Positions 45,124-55,425 are shown, counted from the stretch's first letter. The stretch: 64,000 bases of DNA from CAYZMS01 sp964479625 (GCA_964479625.1 CAYZMS010000013.1:1-64000); one strand, 5' to 3'. Notes: generated by a model not told the origin, from the sequence alone. Program-made: numbers and translations.

Positions 45124-48100
45124 ATGCCAGAGTTCCTCCACCTGCACTGCCACACCCAATATTCTCTTTTAGATGGTGCTTCCGGTATACCTGAAATGAT
45201 GAATAAGGCCGCGGCTGACGGCCAGAAAGGAGTGGCCCTAACCGATCATGGTAACATGTTCGGTGCCTTTAAATTTGTTGCCGAGGCCAACCGGGCCGGT
45301 ATTAAGCCCATTATCGGTTGCGAGTTCTATCTGGTGGAAGATCGGCATAAAAAAGCGTTTTCAAGGGCAAGGGGGGAGCAGGACGTCAGATACCATCAAC
45401 TACTGTTGGCCAAAAACGCAAAAGGGTACGAGAACCTGTCCAAGTTGTGTTCCCTTGGCTTTATTGAGGGCCTATACAGCAAATTTCCACGTATAGATAA
45501 GGCATTGATCGAACAATATCACGAAGGTATAGTCGCCACCAGTTGTTGCATCGGTGCGGAAATACCCCAGGCTATTCTTCACGGAAGGTTAGAGGAAGCC
45601 GAAGAGAAATTACGCTGGTGGGTAGACTTGTTGGGGGACGATTTTTATATAGAACTGCAGCGGCATCGAGGTCTTGAAAATATCGACGGGCTCGGCCTTA
45701 GCCAGGAAGATGTCAATCAGCAACTGCTTCAGTTCGCTGAAAAATACCAACTCAAGGTCATTGCGACCAACGATTCCCATTACGTAGAAGAGGATGATTG
45801 GTTGCCGCACGATATTCTTTTGTGTATCAATACCGGTAGTCATCTGGAGGAAGAAAAACGCTTTCGGTTCCCTTCACCTGATTTTTATTTCAAGACAAAG
45901 GAAGAAATGGGGCAGTTGTTCCATGACCTTCCCTTTGCATTGGATAATACTGTTGAAATTTTCGACAAGATCGAACCGCTTGAACTGGCCCGCGATGTGC
46001 TCTTGCCGGCTTTCCCCATTCCGGAGCAATTTAAAAGTCAGGACGATTATCTGCGGCACATGACCTTCGAACGAGCCCGGGAGCGTTATGGAACTATCAG
46101 CCCGGAGATTAAAGAACGGTTAGATTTCGAACTTTCCGTTATTGAAAACTCGGGCTATCCGGGCTATTTCCTGATCGTCCAGGACTTCACCAAAACTGCT
46201 CGGGAAATGGGCGTTTCGGTAGGCCCCGGGCGGGGGTCCGCCGCTGGCTCGGCGGTGGCTTATTGCCTTGGGATCACCAATGTGGATCCGATCAAGTATG
46301 ACCTGCTGTTTGAGCGCTTCCTGAATCCGGAGCGGATATCCATGCCAGATATCGATATCGACTTCGACGATGTTGGTCGCCAAAAGGTAATCGATTATGT
46401 GATCGATAAATATGGGCAAAACCAGGTGGCTCAGATCGTGACTTATGGCACCATGGCGGCAAAGTCCTCCCTGCGCGATGTAGGCCGGGTAATGGATATT
46501 CCTTTACCGGAAGTAGACAGGGTAGCAAAAACATTTCCCGCACATTTAAAAGCCAGTTTAAAAAAGGTGTTGGCAGAGGGAGATGTAGACGAAAAACTAA
46601 AGGAATCGCTTAATTCAGAAGAACTGGATAAAGCCTATCAGTTTCGAGACCTTGCAGCAGGAGAAGACCAGATCGGTAAAATGATCCAGACTGCTCAGCG
46701 ACTGGAAGGATCCGTACGAAATACGGGTATCCATGCCTGTGGGGTGGTAATCACCCCTGATGAGATCACAAAGTATGTACCCGTAAAGATCGACAAGGAC
46801 TCGGGTATGTACGTAACCCAGTTCGATAACAGTGTGGCCGAGGAGGCGGGATTGTTGAAAATGGATTTCCTCGGCCTAAAGACCCTTTCCATAATTAAGG
46901 ATGCGGTGACGATGATCGAACAAAACCATGGTCTAAAAGTAGATATGGACACTATACCGCTGGATGATGAACAAACCTATCAACTTTTCCAGCGCGGAGA
47001 AACGATCGGCATTTTTCAGTACGAATCCGCCGGGATGCAGAAATATATGAAGGAGTTGGAACCCTCTGCATTCGAAGACCTCATCGCTATGAATGCTTTG
47101 TATCGGCCGGGCCCCCTAGAATATATCCCAAACTTTATTAACCGCAAGCACGGTCGTGAACCCATCACTTATGATCTGCCCGAAATGGAAGAATTCCTGG
47201 AGGAAACCTACGGGATCACTGTATATCAGGAGCAGGTAATGTTGCTTTCTCAGAAACTGGCCGACTTCTCAAAAGGCCAGGCCGATATGCTTCGAAAGGC
47301 CATGGGGAAAAAGAAAAAGAAACTCATTGATGAGTTGTACCCCAAGTTCATGGCTGGCGGAGAAGAACGAGGGCACCCACGAAATACGCTGGATAAGGTC
47401 TGGAAAGACTGGGAAGCTTTTGCCTCCTATGCCTTCAACAAATCACATTCCACCTGTTATGCCTTCGTAGCCTTCCAGACGGCCTATCTCAAAGCTCATT
47501 ACCCTGCGGAGTTCATGGCATCGGTCCTGACCCATAACAAGAACGATATTACCAAGATCACTTTCTTCCTGCAGGAGTGTAAACGGATGGGTATGCCCGT
47601 TCTCGGGCCTAGCGTGAATGAATCTGTGGGTGATTTTTCTGTGGATCCGAACGGCAATATACGGTTCGGATTATCTGCACTGAAAGGGGTAGGGGAAGGT
47701 CCTGTGGAGGAACTACTTGCAGAACGCGAGGAAAACGGGCCGTACGAAAGTATTTTTGATATGATGCGCCGTCTGAGCATGAAGTCGGTGAATAAAAAAG
47801 TTATGGAAAGTCTGGTTCTGGGAGGAGCGCTGGATTGTTTCGAAGACGTGGATCGATCCCAGTATTTCACCCCTTCAGATAAATACGATTCCCTATTGGA
47901 ACACGCCCTTCGATACGGAAATGCCTATCGCAGTCAAAAGGCACAGGCTTCCAATTCTCTTTTTGGGGAAAGCGATGAGGTCCTGATCCCCGAACCCCCG
48001 GTACCCGACTGTCACCCCTGGCCTTTGATCGAAAAGCTAAACCGGGAAAAGGAGGTCACCGGCATTTTTGTGAGTGGCCACCCCTTGGATGACTATCGGG

Positions 48101-48657
48101 TGGAAATTGAAAATTTTATGACCTGTACCCTCGATCGGGTGGATCGTTTTTACCACCACAATGCTATTAAGCTTGGAGGGTTGGTCACCCGGGCTACGCA
48201 TCGAATTAGTAAAAATGGCAATGGATGGGGGATTTTTGAAATATCGGACTACAACAGTAACCTGGAGTTCAAGCTGTTTGGGGAGGATTACCAAAAATTC
48301 AAACACCTGCTGGAGGAGGGAAAAGCGATCTTTATTCGGGCTAAATTCCAAAAAAGCTGGCGAGGAGAAGAAATGGAATTAAAGCCACTGGAGGTTAAAT
48401 TACTTGAAGGAATTGCTGAATCCCTGACGGAGTCCGTAACCCTGAAAGTTCCGGTTGGAACGCTTACAGATGAGTTGATCGATCAATTGGACGAATTATG
48501 CCAACTCCATAAAGGGGGACACCGGCTCAAGCTTGAGCTGTACGATCTATCCTCCCGATTGAAGGTTCCTATGCTTGCTAAAAAGCGAACCGTTAATGCA
48601 GGGAACGAATTCCTGAAAGCAGTAGAGAATCTAGGGCTTGGGTATCAGTTGAATTGA
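45124..48657 (+). CDS. dnaE: DNA polymerase III alpha subunit
   Basis: The 1177-residue replicative polymerase is complete. The N-terminal PHP domain starts LHLHCHTQYSLLDGASG. The polymerase core includes GPGRGSAAGSAVAYCLGIT, the catalytic PDIDIDFDD (about residues 408-416) and FNKSHSTCYAF. A helix-hairpin-helix and an OB fold are at the C-terminus (KLGGLVTRATHRISKNG region). It synthesises both DNA strands in the cytosol. The 258 bases upstream show no other gene. It is a housekeeping gene with no lesion. Confidence 0.96.
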   Translation: MPEFLHLHCHTQYSLLDGASGIPEMMNKAAADGQKGVALTDHGNMFGAFKFVAEANRAGIKPIIGCEFYLVEDRHKKAFSRARGEQDVRYHQLLLAKNAKGYENLSKLCSLGFIEGLYSKFPRIDKALIEQYHEGIVATSCCIGAEIPQAILHGRLEEAEEKLRWWVDLLGDDFYIELQRHRGLENIDGLGLSQEDVNQQLLQFAEKYQLKVIATNDSHYVEEDDWLPHDILLCINTGSHLEEEKRFRFPSPDFYFKTKEEMGQLFHDLPFALDNTVEIFDKIEPLELARDVLLPAFPIPEQFKSQDDYLRHMTFERARERYGTISPEIKERLDFELSVIENSGYPGYFLIVQDFTKTAREMGVSVGPGRGSAAGSAVAYCLGITNVDPIKYDLLFERFLNPERISMPDIDIDFDDVGRQKVIDYVIDKYGQNQVAQIVTYGTMAAKSSLRDVGRVMDIPLPEVDRVAKTFPAHLKASLKKVLAEGDVDEKLKESLNSEELDKAYQFRDLAAGEDQIGKMIQTAQRLEGSVRNTGIHACGVVITPDEITKYVPVKIDKDSGMYVTQFDNSVAEEAGLLKMDFLGLKTLSIIKDAVTMIEQNHGLKVDMDTIPLDDEQTYQLFQRGETIGIFQYESAGMQKYMKELEPSAFEDLIAMNALYRPGPLEYIPNFINRKHGREPITYDLPEMEEFLEETYGITVYQEQVMLLSQKLADFSKGQADMLRKAMGKKKKKLIDELYPKFMAGGEERGHPRNTLDKVWKDWEAFASYAFNKSHSTCYAFVAFQTAYLKAHYPAEFMASVLTHNKNDITKITFFLQECKRMGMPVLGPSVNESVGDFSVDPNGNIRFGLSALKGVGEGPVEELLAEREENGPYESIFDMMRRLSMKSVNKKVMESLVLGGALDCFEDVDRSQYFTPSDKYDSLLEHALRYGNAYRSQKAQASNSLFGESDEVLIPEPPVPDCHPWPLIEKLNREKEVTGIFVSGHPLDDYRVEIENFMTCTLDRVDRFYHHNAIKLGGLVTRATHRISKNGNGWGIFEISDYNSNLEFKLFGEDYQKFKHLLEEGKAIFIRAKFQKSWRGEEMELKPLEVKLLEGIAESLTESVTLKVPVGTLTDELIDQLDELCQLHKGGHRLKLELYDLSSRLKVPMLAKKRTVNAGNEFLKAVENLGLGYQLN

Positions 48658-48735
48658 CCACTGAAGAGAAGGAATATTTTGCCTTTAATTATAAAACAAT
48701 AAGTGTTTAAATTTTCTGTTTAAATAGAATTGTTT

Positions 48736-48743
48736 TATATTTG
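48736..48743 (+). promoter_or_regulatory. -7 promoter box before the membrane coiled-coil gene
   Basis: TATATTTG matches TAnnTTTG exactly, 55 bases before ATG 48799. The expected upstream TTTG is only poorly represented (TTCTG near 48714). Confidence 0.5.
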
Positions 48744-48798
48744 AAGAGAGAAAGGACCATCCCCAGGGGAAGGTTCGTTTTTGGCAAAACTTTCTAAT

Positions 48799-50577
48799 AT
48801 GAAAATTCACCTTTCCCCGCCCCGTAATCGAAAGCTTTACAATCACGAGGCGCAGACTGCCCGGAAGGCACGCTACATCATTACCGGTCTACAACTATTA
48901 AGTGGGGCTACCGCCCTTGTTGGTATTAAGATCTATTTCTCTGATTGGCTGGATCCATTGCCATTACCTGCTACTATCGGTATTTTGGCACTAATCGCTT
49001 TCATGTTGGTCGCTCCTGCAGAAATGGGTATTCGAGAGACCTGGTCTTATCTTTTTAGAGCATTACTAAATCGCTACAATAAGGGGCTCGATCTGTTTTC
49101 GGTATTTTTAATAGGTTTTATTGCTCTCTTTTTGACTAGTTATTCCTTTTATTTATCTCAATACGCTACGCGTAATTCCATGCGCAAGGTAGCCCCGAAG
49201 GTGGAATTACAGGACCTTGGACACCTGTCTGAGCGCTATGAAGGGGAAATGAGCAGAATTGCTAAAGACTATACTACCCAACGCAATGACATAAACCAAC
49301 GATACGATGAGCTGATTGCCGCAGAAACGGCTCACTACAACAATCTCATCCAGGAAAACGATAATCAGATAGACCAATACAAACGAAAGCAATGGTCAAC
49401 CGGGCAGCGTTATACTACTCGAATAAATAGCCTGGAAAACGAAAGTCTTCAATTAGCTTCTCAACGCTCTGAAAGTATTCGAAAATTAAAGGCTGATCAA
49501 AATACCCAGTTGTCCGCCCTGGAAGATTGGCGGCGTACTGCCGAAGTGGAAGCAAAGGAAGAAAAGAACAATAACCGCTCAAATATTCAGGATCAGAACA
49601 AAGCTTTGCAGGCAGAGAACCAGGCATTTGCAAGTATGTTCAGTACCCTTATCGCCCGCTTTGCAGCCTGGTCTGTCATTTTGGTGATCCTGTTTTCCGG
49701 GTACCTGGAAATTTTCTATTATAAAACGGGGATCGAACGGGTGGTTCCGTTTTCCAACACGGATTTTCAGGCGCCGGCGATGGTGGAGCTTCTTGTATTC
49801 CCTTATGTATATTTAAGCCGGCATCTGACCAATTTTGTGCGTAAAAAATATCGAAACCTACCTGATCTGGTACCTTCCCCTGTTGAAGAAGCCCTCTTCC
49901 GGGAAAAAAACCGAATGTCAGAGTATGATTGGGAAAACCTGACCAATTCTAAGCCTCCCGTACAAGAGAAAAAAAACAGAGAAGTATCCAATCAGACCGA
50001 TCCTTCTAATGAAGCCAACAACGGGGATCCAAACGGGCCGGTAAAAGAGCCGGCAAATACATTTGCCACTCTTTTTGATTTTGAAGGGGCTCCCGAACCA
50101 AAAGAGGAGCCAATGGAGCCTTCAGGGCCACCCCCTAAACCTAAGCCCTCCCACCAGGATACCTTTAACGTCAAGGATGATGAACCACAGGTAGAGCCGG
50201 CACGCTCCACATTGCGACAATCCGGGCATAAGCCTCGCCCTGCCAAAAGGCGACCTAATGAAGAACGGGTTAGCCTGGATGGTCTTTTTTCTAACGAACC
50301 GGATGCCCAAAATGAATTCCCTGCCGAAGAGATACCTCAGGATGATGGTCCGACAATCAAACACATGGATCGTCGAACCGGGCAGGTTCAATATTTTTCT
50401 ATGGCTGACCTGGATGAAAAGATCGAATCCATTAATCGAAAACTGGAGGAGGCAATTGAACGGTTTCAGGATTCGAATGGGGCAGGAGCTAGAATTTCGA
50501 TCGAAGAACACCAGTCAGCTTTGAGATATTGGGAAGAAAAAAGAGCGGAGCTGAGCGCAAAATCCATGCAATTTTAG
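48799..50577 (+). CDS. Membrane protein with long coiled coil and disordered tail
   Basis: A TTG at 48781 is possible, but ATG 48799 is preferred. The 592-residue protein has three membrane segments (about 26-46, 56-74, 97-119). A long polar coiled coil (about 135-270) follows, then a fourth segment (about 282-307) and a cytosolic tail that is rich in P, E, N and D (about 370-500). The tail ends in a short helical region with RISIEEHQSALRYWEEKRAEL. I do not recognise any family. The overall plan (membrane domain, coiled-coil arm, membrane return, disordered tail) suggests a scaffold. It lies 124 bases after dnaE and has its own promoter box. Confidence 0.8.
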   Translation: MKIHLSPPRNRKLYNHEAQTARKARYIITGLQLLSGATALVGIKIYFSDWLDPLPLPATIGILALIAFMLVAPAEMGIRETWSYLFRALLNRYNKGLDLFSVFLIGFIALFLTSYSFYLSQYATRNSMRKVAPKVELQDLGHLSERYEGEMSRIAKDYTTQRNDINQRYDELIAAETAHYNNLIQENDNQIDQYKRKQWSTGQRYTTRINSLENESLQLASQRSESIRKLKADQNTQLSALEDWRRTAEVEAKEEKNNNRSNIQDQNKALQAENQAFASMFSTLIARFAAWSVILVILFSGYLEIFYYKTGIERVVPFSNTDFQAPAMVELLVFPYVYLSRHLTNFVRKKYRNLPDLVPSPVEEALFREKNRMSEYDWENLTNSKPPVQEKKNREVSNQTDPSNEANNGDPNGPVKEPANTFATLFDFEGAPEPKEEPMEPSGPPPKPKPSHQDTFNVKDDEPQVEPARSTLRQSGHKPRPAKRRPNEERVSLDGLFSNEPDAQNEFPAEEIPQDDGPTIKHMDRRTGQVQYFSMADLDEKIESINRKLEEAIERFQDSNGAGARISIEEHQSALRYWEEKRAELSAKSMQF

Positions 50578-50694
50578 TTTTTTATCCTGTGATTCGTCGA
50601 TTAATTTAATTTTTCAGGCAACTAAGAGGAAGTACGGCCGTTCTTTTGGGTAGACTGTTCAAAAAGGGCTAAATTCGATCAATAAGCTGGAAAT

Positions 50695-51234
50695 ATGAAC
50701 CACCCATCACTGTATTTATTCCTACTTTTCCTCTCAGTCACTGCTTGCCAATCCAAAGAAAAGGATAATCCCTTGCAACTTTCAGAAAGTGAATTGCAGG
50801 AATTAGAAGAGAATGGTTTCATAACCTATCAAACCTTTGAAGAGATCGCGCCCATCCTGGAGTTGGAATCAGATTATACCTATGTGATCAATTTTTGGGC
50901 TACATGGTGTAAACCTTGTATTGAAGAAATGCCTTATCTGGAAACCTTACATGAAAATTTCAAGGACGAGCAGGTAAAAGTGGTTTTGGTAAGCCTGGAT
51001 TTTAAAAAGGATATTGATAAAAAATTTAGATCCTTTTTGAAGGAACGAGACCTGGAGCCTACCGTAGCTTTACTTTTAGACAGTAAATATAATGATTGGA
51101 TCGACCGGGTAAGCCCGGAATGGGACGGTGCCATCCCAGCGACTATCGTTTATAATAAGGATAAAAAAATATTTTACGGAGAACAATTTTCCGATTACCA
51201 GGAGCTGGAAGCCCTGGTTCAATCGGTGCGTTAA
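50695..51234 (+). CDS. TlpA-like thioredoxin lipoprotein
   Basis: The 179-residue protein has a lipoprotein signal peptide with lipobox VTAC (Cys18). A thioredoxin-fold domain follows, with FWATWCKPCIEEMP (active-site C72 and C75). The remaining strands (VVLVSLDFKKD, IPATIVYNKD) fit TlpA/ResA. It should sit in the periplasm, anchored to the membrane, and reduce disulfides, for example during cytochrome c maturation or oxidative repair. It precedes another thioredoxin-fold gene by 31 bases and may be co-transcribed. Confidence 0.88.
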   Translation: MNHPSLYLFLLFLSVTACQSKEKDNPLQLSESELQELEENGFITYQTFEEIAPILELESDYTYVINFWATWCKPCIEEMPYLETLHENFKDEQVKVVLVSLDFKKDIDKKFRSFLKERDLEPTVALLLDSKYNDWIDRVSPEWDGAIPATIVYNKDKKIFYGEQFSDYQELEALVQSVR

Positions 51235-51265
51235 TGAATTATTCACTAAAATTTAACTGCCAACC

Positions 51266-51880
51266 ATGAGAAAAATGTTAACTCTGGCTTCCATATTGGT
51301 TGCCTCTTTTTTGATCTTTACTGCTGTTTCTTCAACTGAATTGAACGGACTTGCAATAGGAGATACCGCTCCTGATTTTGAATTAAAAGACGCGGTGACC
51401 GGTGAAATGGTCTCCCTGGCGGATTTTGATAATGCAAAAGGGTTTATCGTTATTTTTACTTGCAATACCTGTCCTTATGCTGTATTGTATGAGGATCGCA
51501 TTCAGGAATTGCACGAAAACTATGTATCTAAAGGCTATCCCGTAGTGGCCATTATGCCAAATGATCCAGATGTACAACCTGGAGACAGTATGGATAAAAT
51601 GGCAGCGCGCGCTGAAGAAAAAGGATTTACCTTTAATTATTTGTTTGATGATGGTCAGACCGTTTACCCTCAATACGGTGCCTCCCGGACCCCTCATGTA
51701 TTTTTACTGGACGCAGAGCGCACGGTTCGATACATAGGTGCAATTGATGATAACCCTCAGGATGCCAGCGCAGTAGGTGCGAAATATGTTGAGCAGGCGA
51801 TTGCTGCTATGGAAGAAGGAGGTTCTCCCGACCCCGACTTTACCAAAGCCATTGGCTGCACCATTAAGGTTAAAAAGTAA
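51266..51880 (+). CDS. Exported thioredoxin/peroxiredoxin-like protein
   Basis: The 204-residue protein has a signal peptide (about 20 residues) and an AhpC/TSA-like redoxin domain starting GDTAPDFEL. The active-site motif is TCNTCPYAV (C66, C69). It continues with TPHVFLLD and IDDNPQDASAV, all typical of a Bacteroidota thioredoxin-family protein with CNxCPYA. A third cysteine (AIGCTIK) lies near the C-terminus. It probably reduces peroxides or disulfides in the periplasm. It follows the TlpA-like gene by 31 bases and ends at a terminator. Confidence 0.85.
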   Translation: MRKMLTLASILVASFLIFTAVSSTELNGLAIGDTAPDFELKDAVTGEMVSLADFDNAKGFIVIFTCNTCPYAVLYEDRIQELHENYVSKGYPVVAIMPNDPDVQPGDSMDKMAARAEEKGFTFNYLFDDGQTVYPQYGASRTPHVFLLDAERTVRYIGAIDDNPQDASAVGAKYVEQAIAAMEEGGSPDPDFTKAIGCTIKVKK

Positions 51881-51909
51881 AAAAACTAGGGTGCTTACCT
51901 TCAAAAAAT

Positions 51910-51956
51910 AACCTGTTGGGTTTGCAGATTTGGCCTCCTGACAGGTTATTTTTTTT
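51910..51956. terminator. Terminator after the redoxin gene
   Basis: AACCTGT (51910-51916) pairs with ACAGGTT (51941-51947), then a T-run (51949-51956). An A-run on the left lets it serve the convergent small gene as well. Confidence 0.75.
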
Positions 51957-51967
51957 AATAGCGGGAA

Positions 51968-52123
51968 TTATATAACATTCAATGCTTTGACAAAATAAGT
52001 TAGTACGAAAGGAAGGGCAAGCCAAAACCATTCGTCTGCAAAAGCCAGCAAGCCTATACAAACGGCCAGTGATCCCAAAAAAAAGATCCAATCCAAACGG
52101 GAAGACTGTTTCATCGATTCCAT
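51968..52123 (-). CDS. Small two-helix membrane protein
   Basis: ATG 52123 opens 51 residues with RLDWIFFLGSLAVCIGLLAF as first helix and WFWLALPFVLTYFVKAL as second. The start is MESMKQSS and the stop TAA lies at 51968-51970. The hydrophobic pattern and good codon composition support it, though no family is recognised. A longer frame in another register covers the same DNA but looks like non-coding sequence. It is convergent to the redoxin gene, with a shared terminator. Confidence 0.6.
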   Translation of the reverse strand: MESMKQSSRLDWIFFLGSLAVCIGLLAFADEWFWLALPFVLTYFVKALNVI

Positions 52124-52227
52124 TGCGTATCAGTTTAATTCGATGGACAAATGTTGTTGCCGTACCTGCGATCGATTCCCCTTCAGGCGTAGAAACAGGT
52201 AATTGGCGACCAGGACAAAAATACACC

Positions 52228-55200
52228 TTACTGATTGGGTAATGTAATATTCCCTTGAGATATTTTTGAGGTTTTATTCAAAATTAGAAGTGGCTTCCAG
52301 CTTGAACTAGGGTTTTGCGTGCAATAATCCCGGTTAAATGCCTTTACGGCGTCTTGGAAAATATCCAGAATGGCTGCATGTTTTTCTTCCCATTGCTGGA
52401 GCAGACTCTCCGTACGGGATTTAATGCCTTCGGAGATCCTGGGATCCTGGGTGTCCGCCCGGTGGTAAAGGTCCATAAGTTGTGCGCTTAGTGCTAATGG
52501 GTAACTTACCGCCTCCTGGAAGGTTGTCAGGTCTTCTTCTACTACCTCTCCTTGCCAGGTTGAAAGCGCTTTAATGAGCTGTTCGCCGCGCTGGTATAGT
52601 TCCTTGGATTCATCTAATTGCAGCATTGCCTGTTCCAATTGGTGCCGGGCGTCCTCCACCTGGTTATAAGTCAGGTGGATCTCGCGTATGGCTTGATCCA
52701 ATGCAAATCGAATAATTTCCTGTTGTTCGTAGGCTTCCAAAGGGCAGTCCAATCGAGGGTCAGGCAAGACAATGGCCGTGGTTTTACTCACCAGGGAATC
52801 TCCTATATTTAATGCTATTACATATTGACCCGGAGGGACAAAGGCTCCCCTGAAATCACCATAAATAAATTGCCCTGGAACAGTTGGGAATGGCGTTCTG
52901 CGAAGATCCCAAACTAAACGGTTTATCCCCCAGCGTTTGGCAAGCAAGGAATTTTGGCCCATTGGTACCTGTCCAGCATCCTCGGCGGGTGGATCGTTTT
53001 TAAAGGCCCTGACGGAGGTGCCAGATTGGTCGAATATCGAAATTTGAATAGCTTTTTCCTGGGCTTCCAGTGGGATGAAGTAATCGATGATCATCCCAGG
53101 TGCTGGGTTTTCCCCCTGAGGTAGGGTATAGGAATGGCCCACCTGAAGTTCCTGTCGTATAGCGGGAGAAGGAGTAAAAATGATCGCTTGCTTGTTTGGG
53201 GTTCCCATGGTTTGACGGAGAGCTGTTAACTCATCTAATATCCAGAAAGATCGGCCGGCCGTAGCTGCAATTAGATCGTTCTGATGGATCTTCAGGTCGG
53301 TGATCGGACAGGTCGGCAGATTGAGCTGGAAAGAGTACCACCTTTTCCCGCCATTTACAGAGATGTAAAGCCCGGTTTCTGTACCGGCGAAAAGTAGATC
53401 CGGTTGGACCGGATCCTGCCTTACAACCCGGACAAAGTCCTCCGAAGGGATACCGTTAGTACATTTTTGCCAACTTTTCCCAAAATCGTCCGTACGGTAA
53501 ATCATTGGGGTGAAATCGTTGAATTTGTACCGATGGGCAGCAATCCAAGCCGTACCCTCCTGGAAAGGAGACAATTCTATGCTGTTAATAATGCATTCCG
53601 GTAAAACAGGAGGGGTGATATCCTGCCAACTTGCTCCTTCGTCCTTCGTCAGATGTATCTTGCCATCGTCCGTACCCACCCAAATGGTATGCTCGGATTG
53701 AGGAGAAACAGCCAGGTAACTGATCGTATTATAGACTTCTACCCCAGCTCCTTCAACTGTGAATGGGCCTCCTGCCAGTTTTTGTTTTTCAGGTTCATTA
53801 CGGGTAAGGTCAGGGCTGATCTCCAGCCAATTTTTTCCTTGGTCAGAACTTTTTAAAACCACGTTCGCCGCATGGTAAAGGGTTTGCGGGTTGTGCGGGT
53901 TTAGAACGATAGGAGCATTCCAGTTAAAGCGATAGGCCATATTATTAGCAGCACGTCCCAGGTCCATACCGGGTAGTGCCATTATGTCCTGCCCGAGGTG
54001 AGTCGATTGATCGAAGCGAGTGATTTGCCCCAGATAATTACCACTGTAGACGATCTTTGGATTGTCTGGATCTAAAGCGATAAATCCACTTTCACCTCCT
54101 CCTACGGGGTGCCAGTCCCGCTCGGTGATCCAGTTGGCTGGCGATCGTTCGGGAATGGAAATGGTGGTGTTGTCCTGTTGACCGGCATAAACCCGGGAGG
54201 GGTATTGGTTATCGACGGTAAGTCGGTACAATTGAGCGGTAGGTTGGTTATTCTGGGAGGACCAGGTTTTTCCTCCGTTCAGAGAAATGGTGGCGCCTCC
54301 ATCATTTCCAAGGATCATTTGGCGAGGGTTCGAAGGGTTGATCCAGAGTGCATGTTGGTCGACATGGGGAACGGTAAGGGGGGTGAACCTGTTGCCACCA
54401 TCGGTAGATTTAAGCAGTGCATTGTTAAGAACATAAACGGTTTCAGGGGTTTGGGGGTCAGCAATGATCTTGCAATAGTACCAGGCACGGGCGGTTGTTT
54501 CGCGCCCGGCATTAAGATGAGTCCATTGGTTTCCTCCATCGTCGGACCGAAATACGCCACCTTCTTCGGCTTCGATGACTGCATAGATCCGATCCGGGTC
54601 TGCCGGAGAGATATCTATACCTATTTTCCCCATTTTTTCAGGTAGCCCTTCCCGAACTAATTGCCAGTTTTGTCCACCGTCAACAGATTTATAAATACCT
54701 GAGCCCGGTCCACCGCTTCTGATGTCCCAGGGGGTACGTTGGTGGTCCCAAATGGCAGCGAAAAGAATGTCCGGGTTGGTGGGATCCATGCTAAGGTCAG
54801 CGGCTCCGCTTGTCTCATTGATGAAAAGGATATGGGACCAGGTTCTTCCTCCGTCTTCTGTTTTGTAAATGCCTCGGTCTTTGCTAGGACCAAAAAGCGC
54901 CCCTTGCACGGCAACATAGACTGTTTCAGGATCCGTTGGGTGGATCTCAATGGCAGCAATATGGCGGGAAAAGATCAGGTTTAAATGCATCCAGGACCTG
55001 CCGCCATCCTCTGATTTGTAGATGCCGTCACCATGGGTGGTCATCACTCCCCTGGCTACGTGTTCTCCCATACCTGCGTAAACGACTTCCGGGTTACTAG
55101 GAGCAACCGCCAAGGCACCTACTGCGGCGGTAGCAAAATACCCGTCGGAAACATTCGACCAGACCTGCCCTCCATCTTCCGTTTTCCAAACTCCCCCACC

Positions 55201-55425
55201 AGCTGAACCCATATAGTAAGTTAATGGCTGGCCAGGAACACCTGTCACAGCAGCACTACGCCCTCCTCGGAATGGGCCAATATTCCGCCACTGTAACGCA
55301 AGGTATAGATCCGGATTGAATATTTGAATAGTCTCCTGGTAACCGGATGGTAAAGACTGCGCATGTACCAAACATACCTGTAACCACAAGCCCAGGCAAA
55401 GGGCTAGTGTGTAGCTTTTTCTCAT
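52228..55425 (-). CDS. Secreted sortilin/BNR-repeat glycosyl-hydrolase-like protein (copy 1)
   Basis: ATG 55425 is preferred to 55449 because it places the signal peptide (LALCLGLWLQVCLVHAQ) first. The 1065-residue protein has a beta-propeller of Asp-box/BNR repeats (VWKTEDGGQVWSNVSDG, IYKSEDGGRSWMHLN, GIYKTEDGGRTWSHI and others). After it comes a region with TDLKIHQNDLIAATAGRSFWILD and a helical C-terminal domain. Such proteins are sialidase/VPS10-related by fold, but their catalytic role is not established. A paralogue lies at 59026. Both are likely exported, for carbohydrate or protein binding. Confidence 0.85.
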   Translation of the reverse strand: MRKSYTLALCLGLWLQVCLVHAQSLPSGYQETIQIFNPDLYLALQWRNIGPFRGGRSAAVTGVPGQPLTYYMGSAGGGVWKTEDGGQVWSNVSDGYFATAAVGALAVAPSNPEVVYAGMGEHVARGVMTTHGDGIYKSEDGGRSWMHLNLIFSRHIAAIEIHPTDPETVYVAVQGALFGPSKDRGIYKTEDGGRTWSHILFINETSGAADLSMDPTNPDILFAAIWDHQRTPWDIRSGGPGSGIYKSVDGGQNWQLVREGLPEKMGKIGIDISPADPDRIYAVIEAEEGGVFRSDDGGNQWTHLNAGRETTARAWYYCKIIADPQTPETVYVLNNALLKSTDGGNRFTPLTVPHVDQHALWINPSNPRQMILGNDGGATISLNGGKTWSSQNNQPTAQLYRLTVDNQYPSRVYAGQQDNTTISIPERSPANWITERDWHPVGGGESGFIALDPDNPKIVYSGNYLGQITRFDQSTHLGQDIMALPGMDLGRAANNMAYRFNWNAPIVLNPHNPQTLYHAANVVLKSSDQGKNWLEISPDLTRNEPEKQKLAGGPFTVEGAGVEVYNTISYLAVSPQSEHTIWVGTDDGKIHLTKDEGASWQDITPPVLPECIINSIELSPFQEGTAWIAAHRYKFNDFTPMIYRTDDFGKSWQKCTNGIPSEDFVRVVRQDPVQPDLLFAGTETGLYISVNGGKRWYSFQLNLPTCPITDLKIHQNDLIAATAGRSFWILDELTALRQTMGTPNKQAIIFTPSPAIRQELQVGHSYTLPQGENPAPGMIIDYFIPLEAQEKAIQISIFDQSGTSVRAFKNDPPAEDAGQVPMGQNSLLAKRWGINRLVWDLRRTPFPTVPGQFIYGDFRGAFVPPGQYVIALNIGDSLVSKTTAIVLPDPRLDCPLEAYEQQEIIRFALDQAIREIHLTYNQVEDARHQLEQAMLQLDESKELYQRGEQLIKALSTWQGEVVEEDLTTFQEAVSYPLALSAQLMDLYHRADTQDPRISEGIKSRTESLLQQWEEKHAAILDIFQDAVKAFNRDYCTQNPSSSWKPLLILNKTSKISQGNITLPNQ

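Noticed and set aside
51870..52226. 118-residue minus-strand frame
   Set aside because: It has no membrane or domain pattern, mixes cysteine and proline at random, and covers the better 51-residue two-helix frame.
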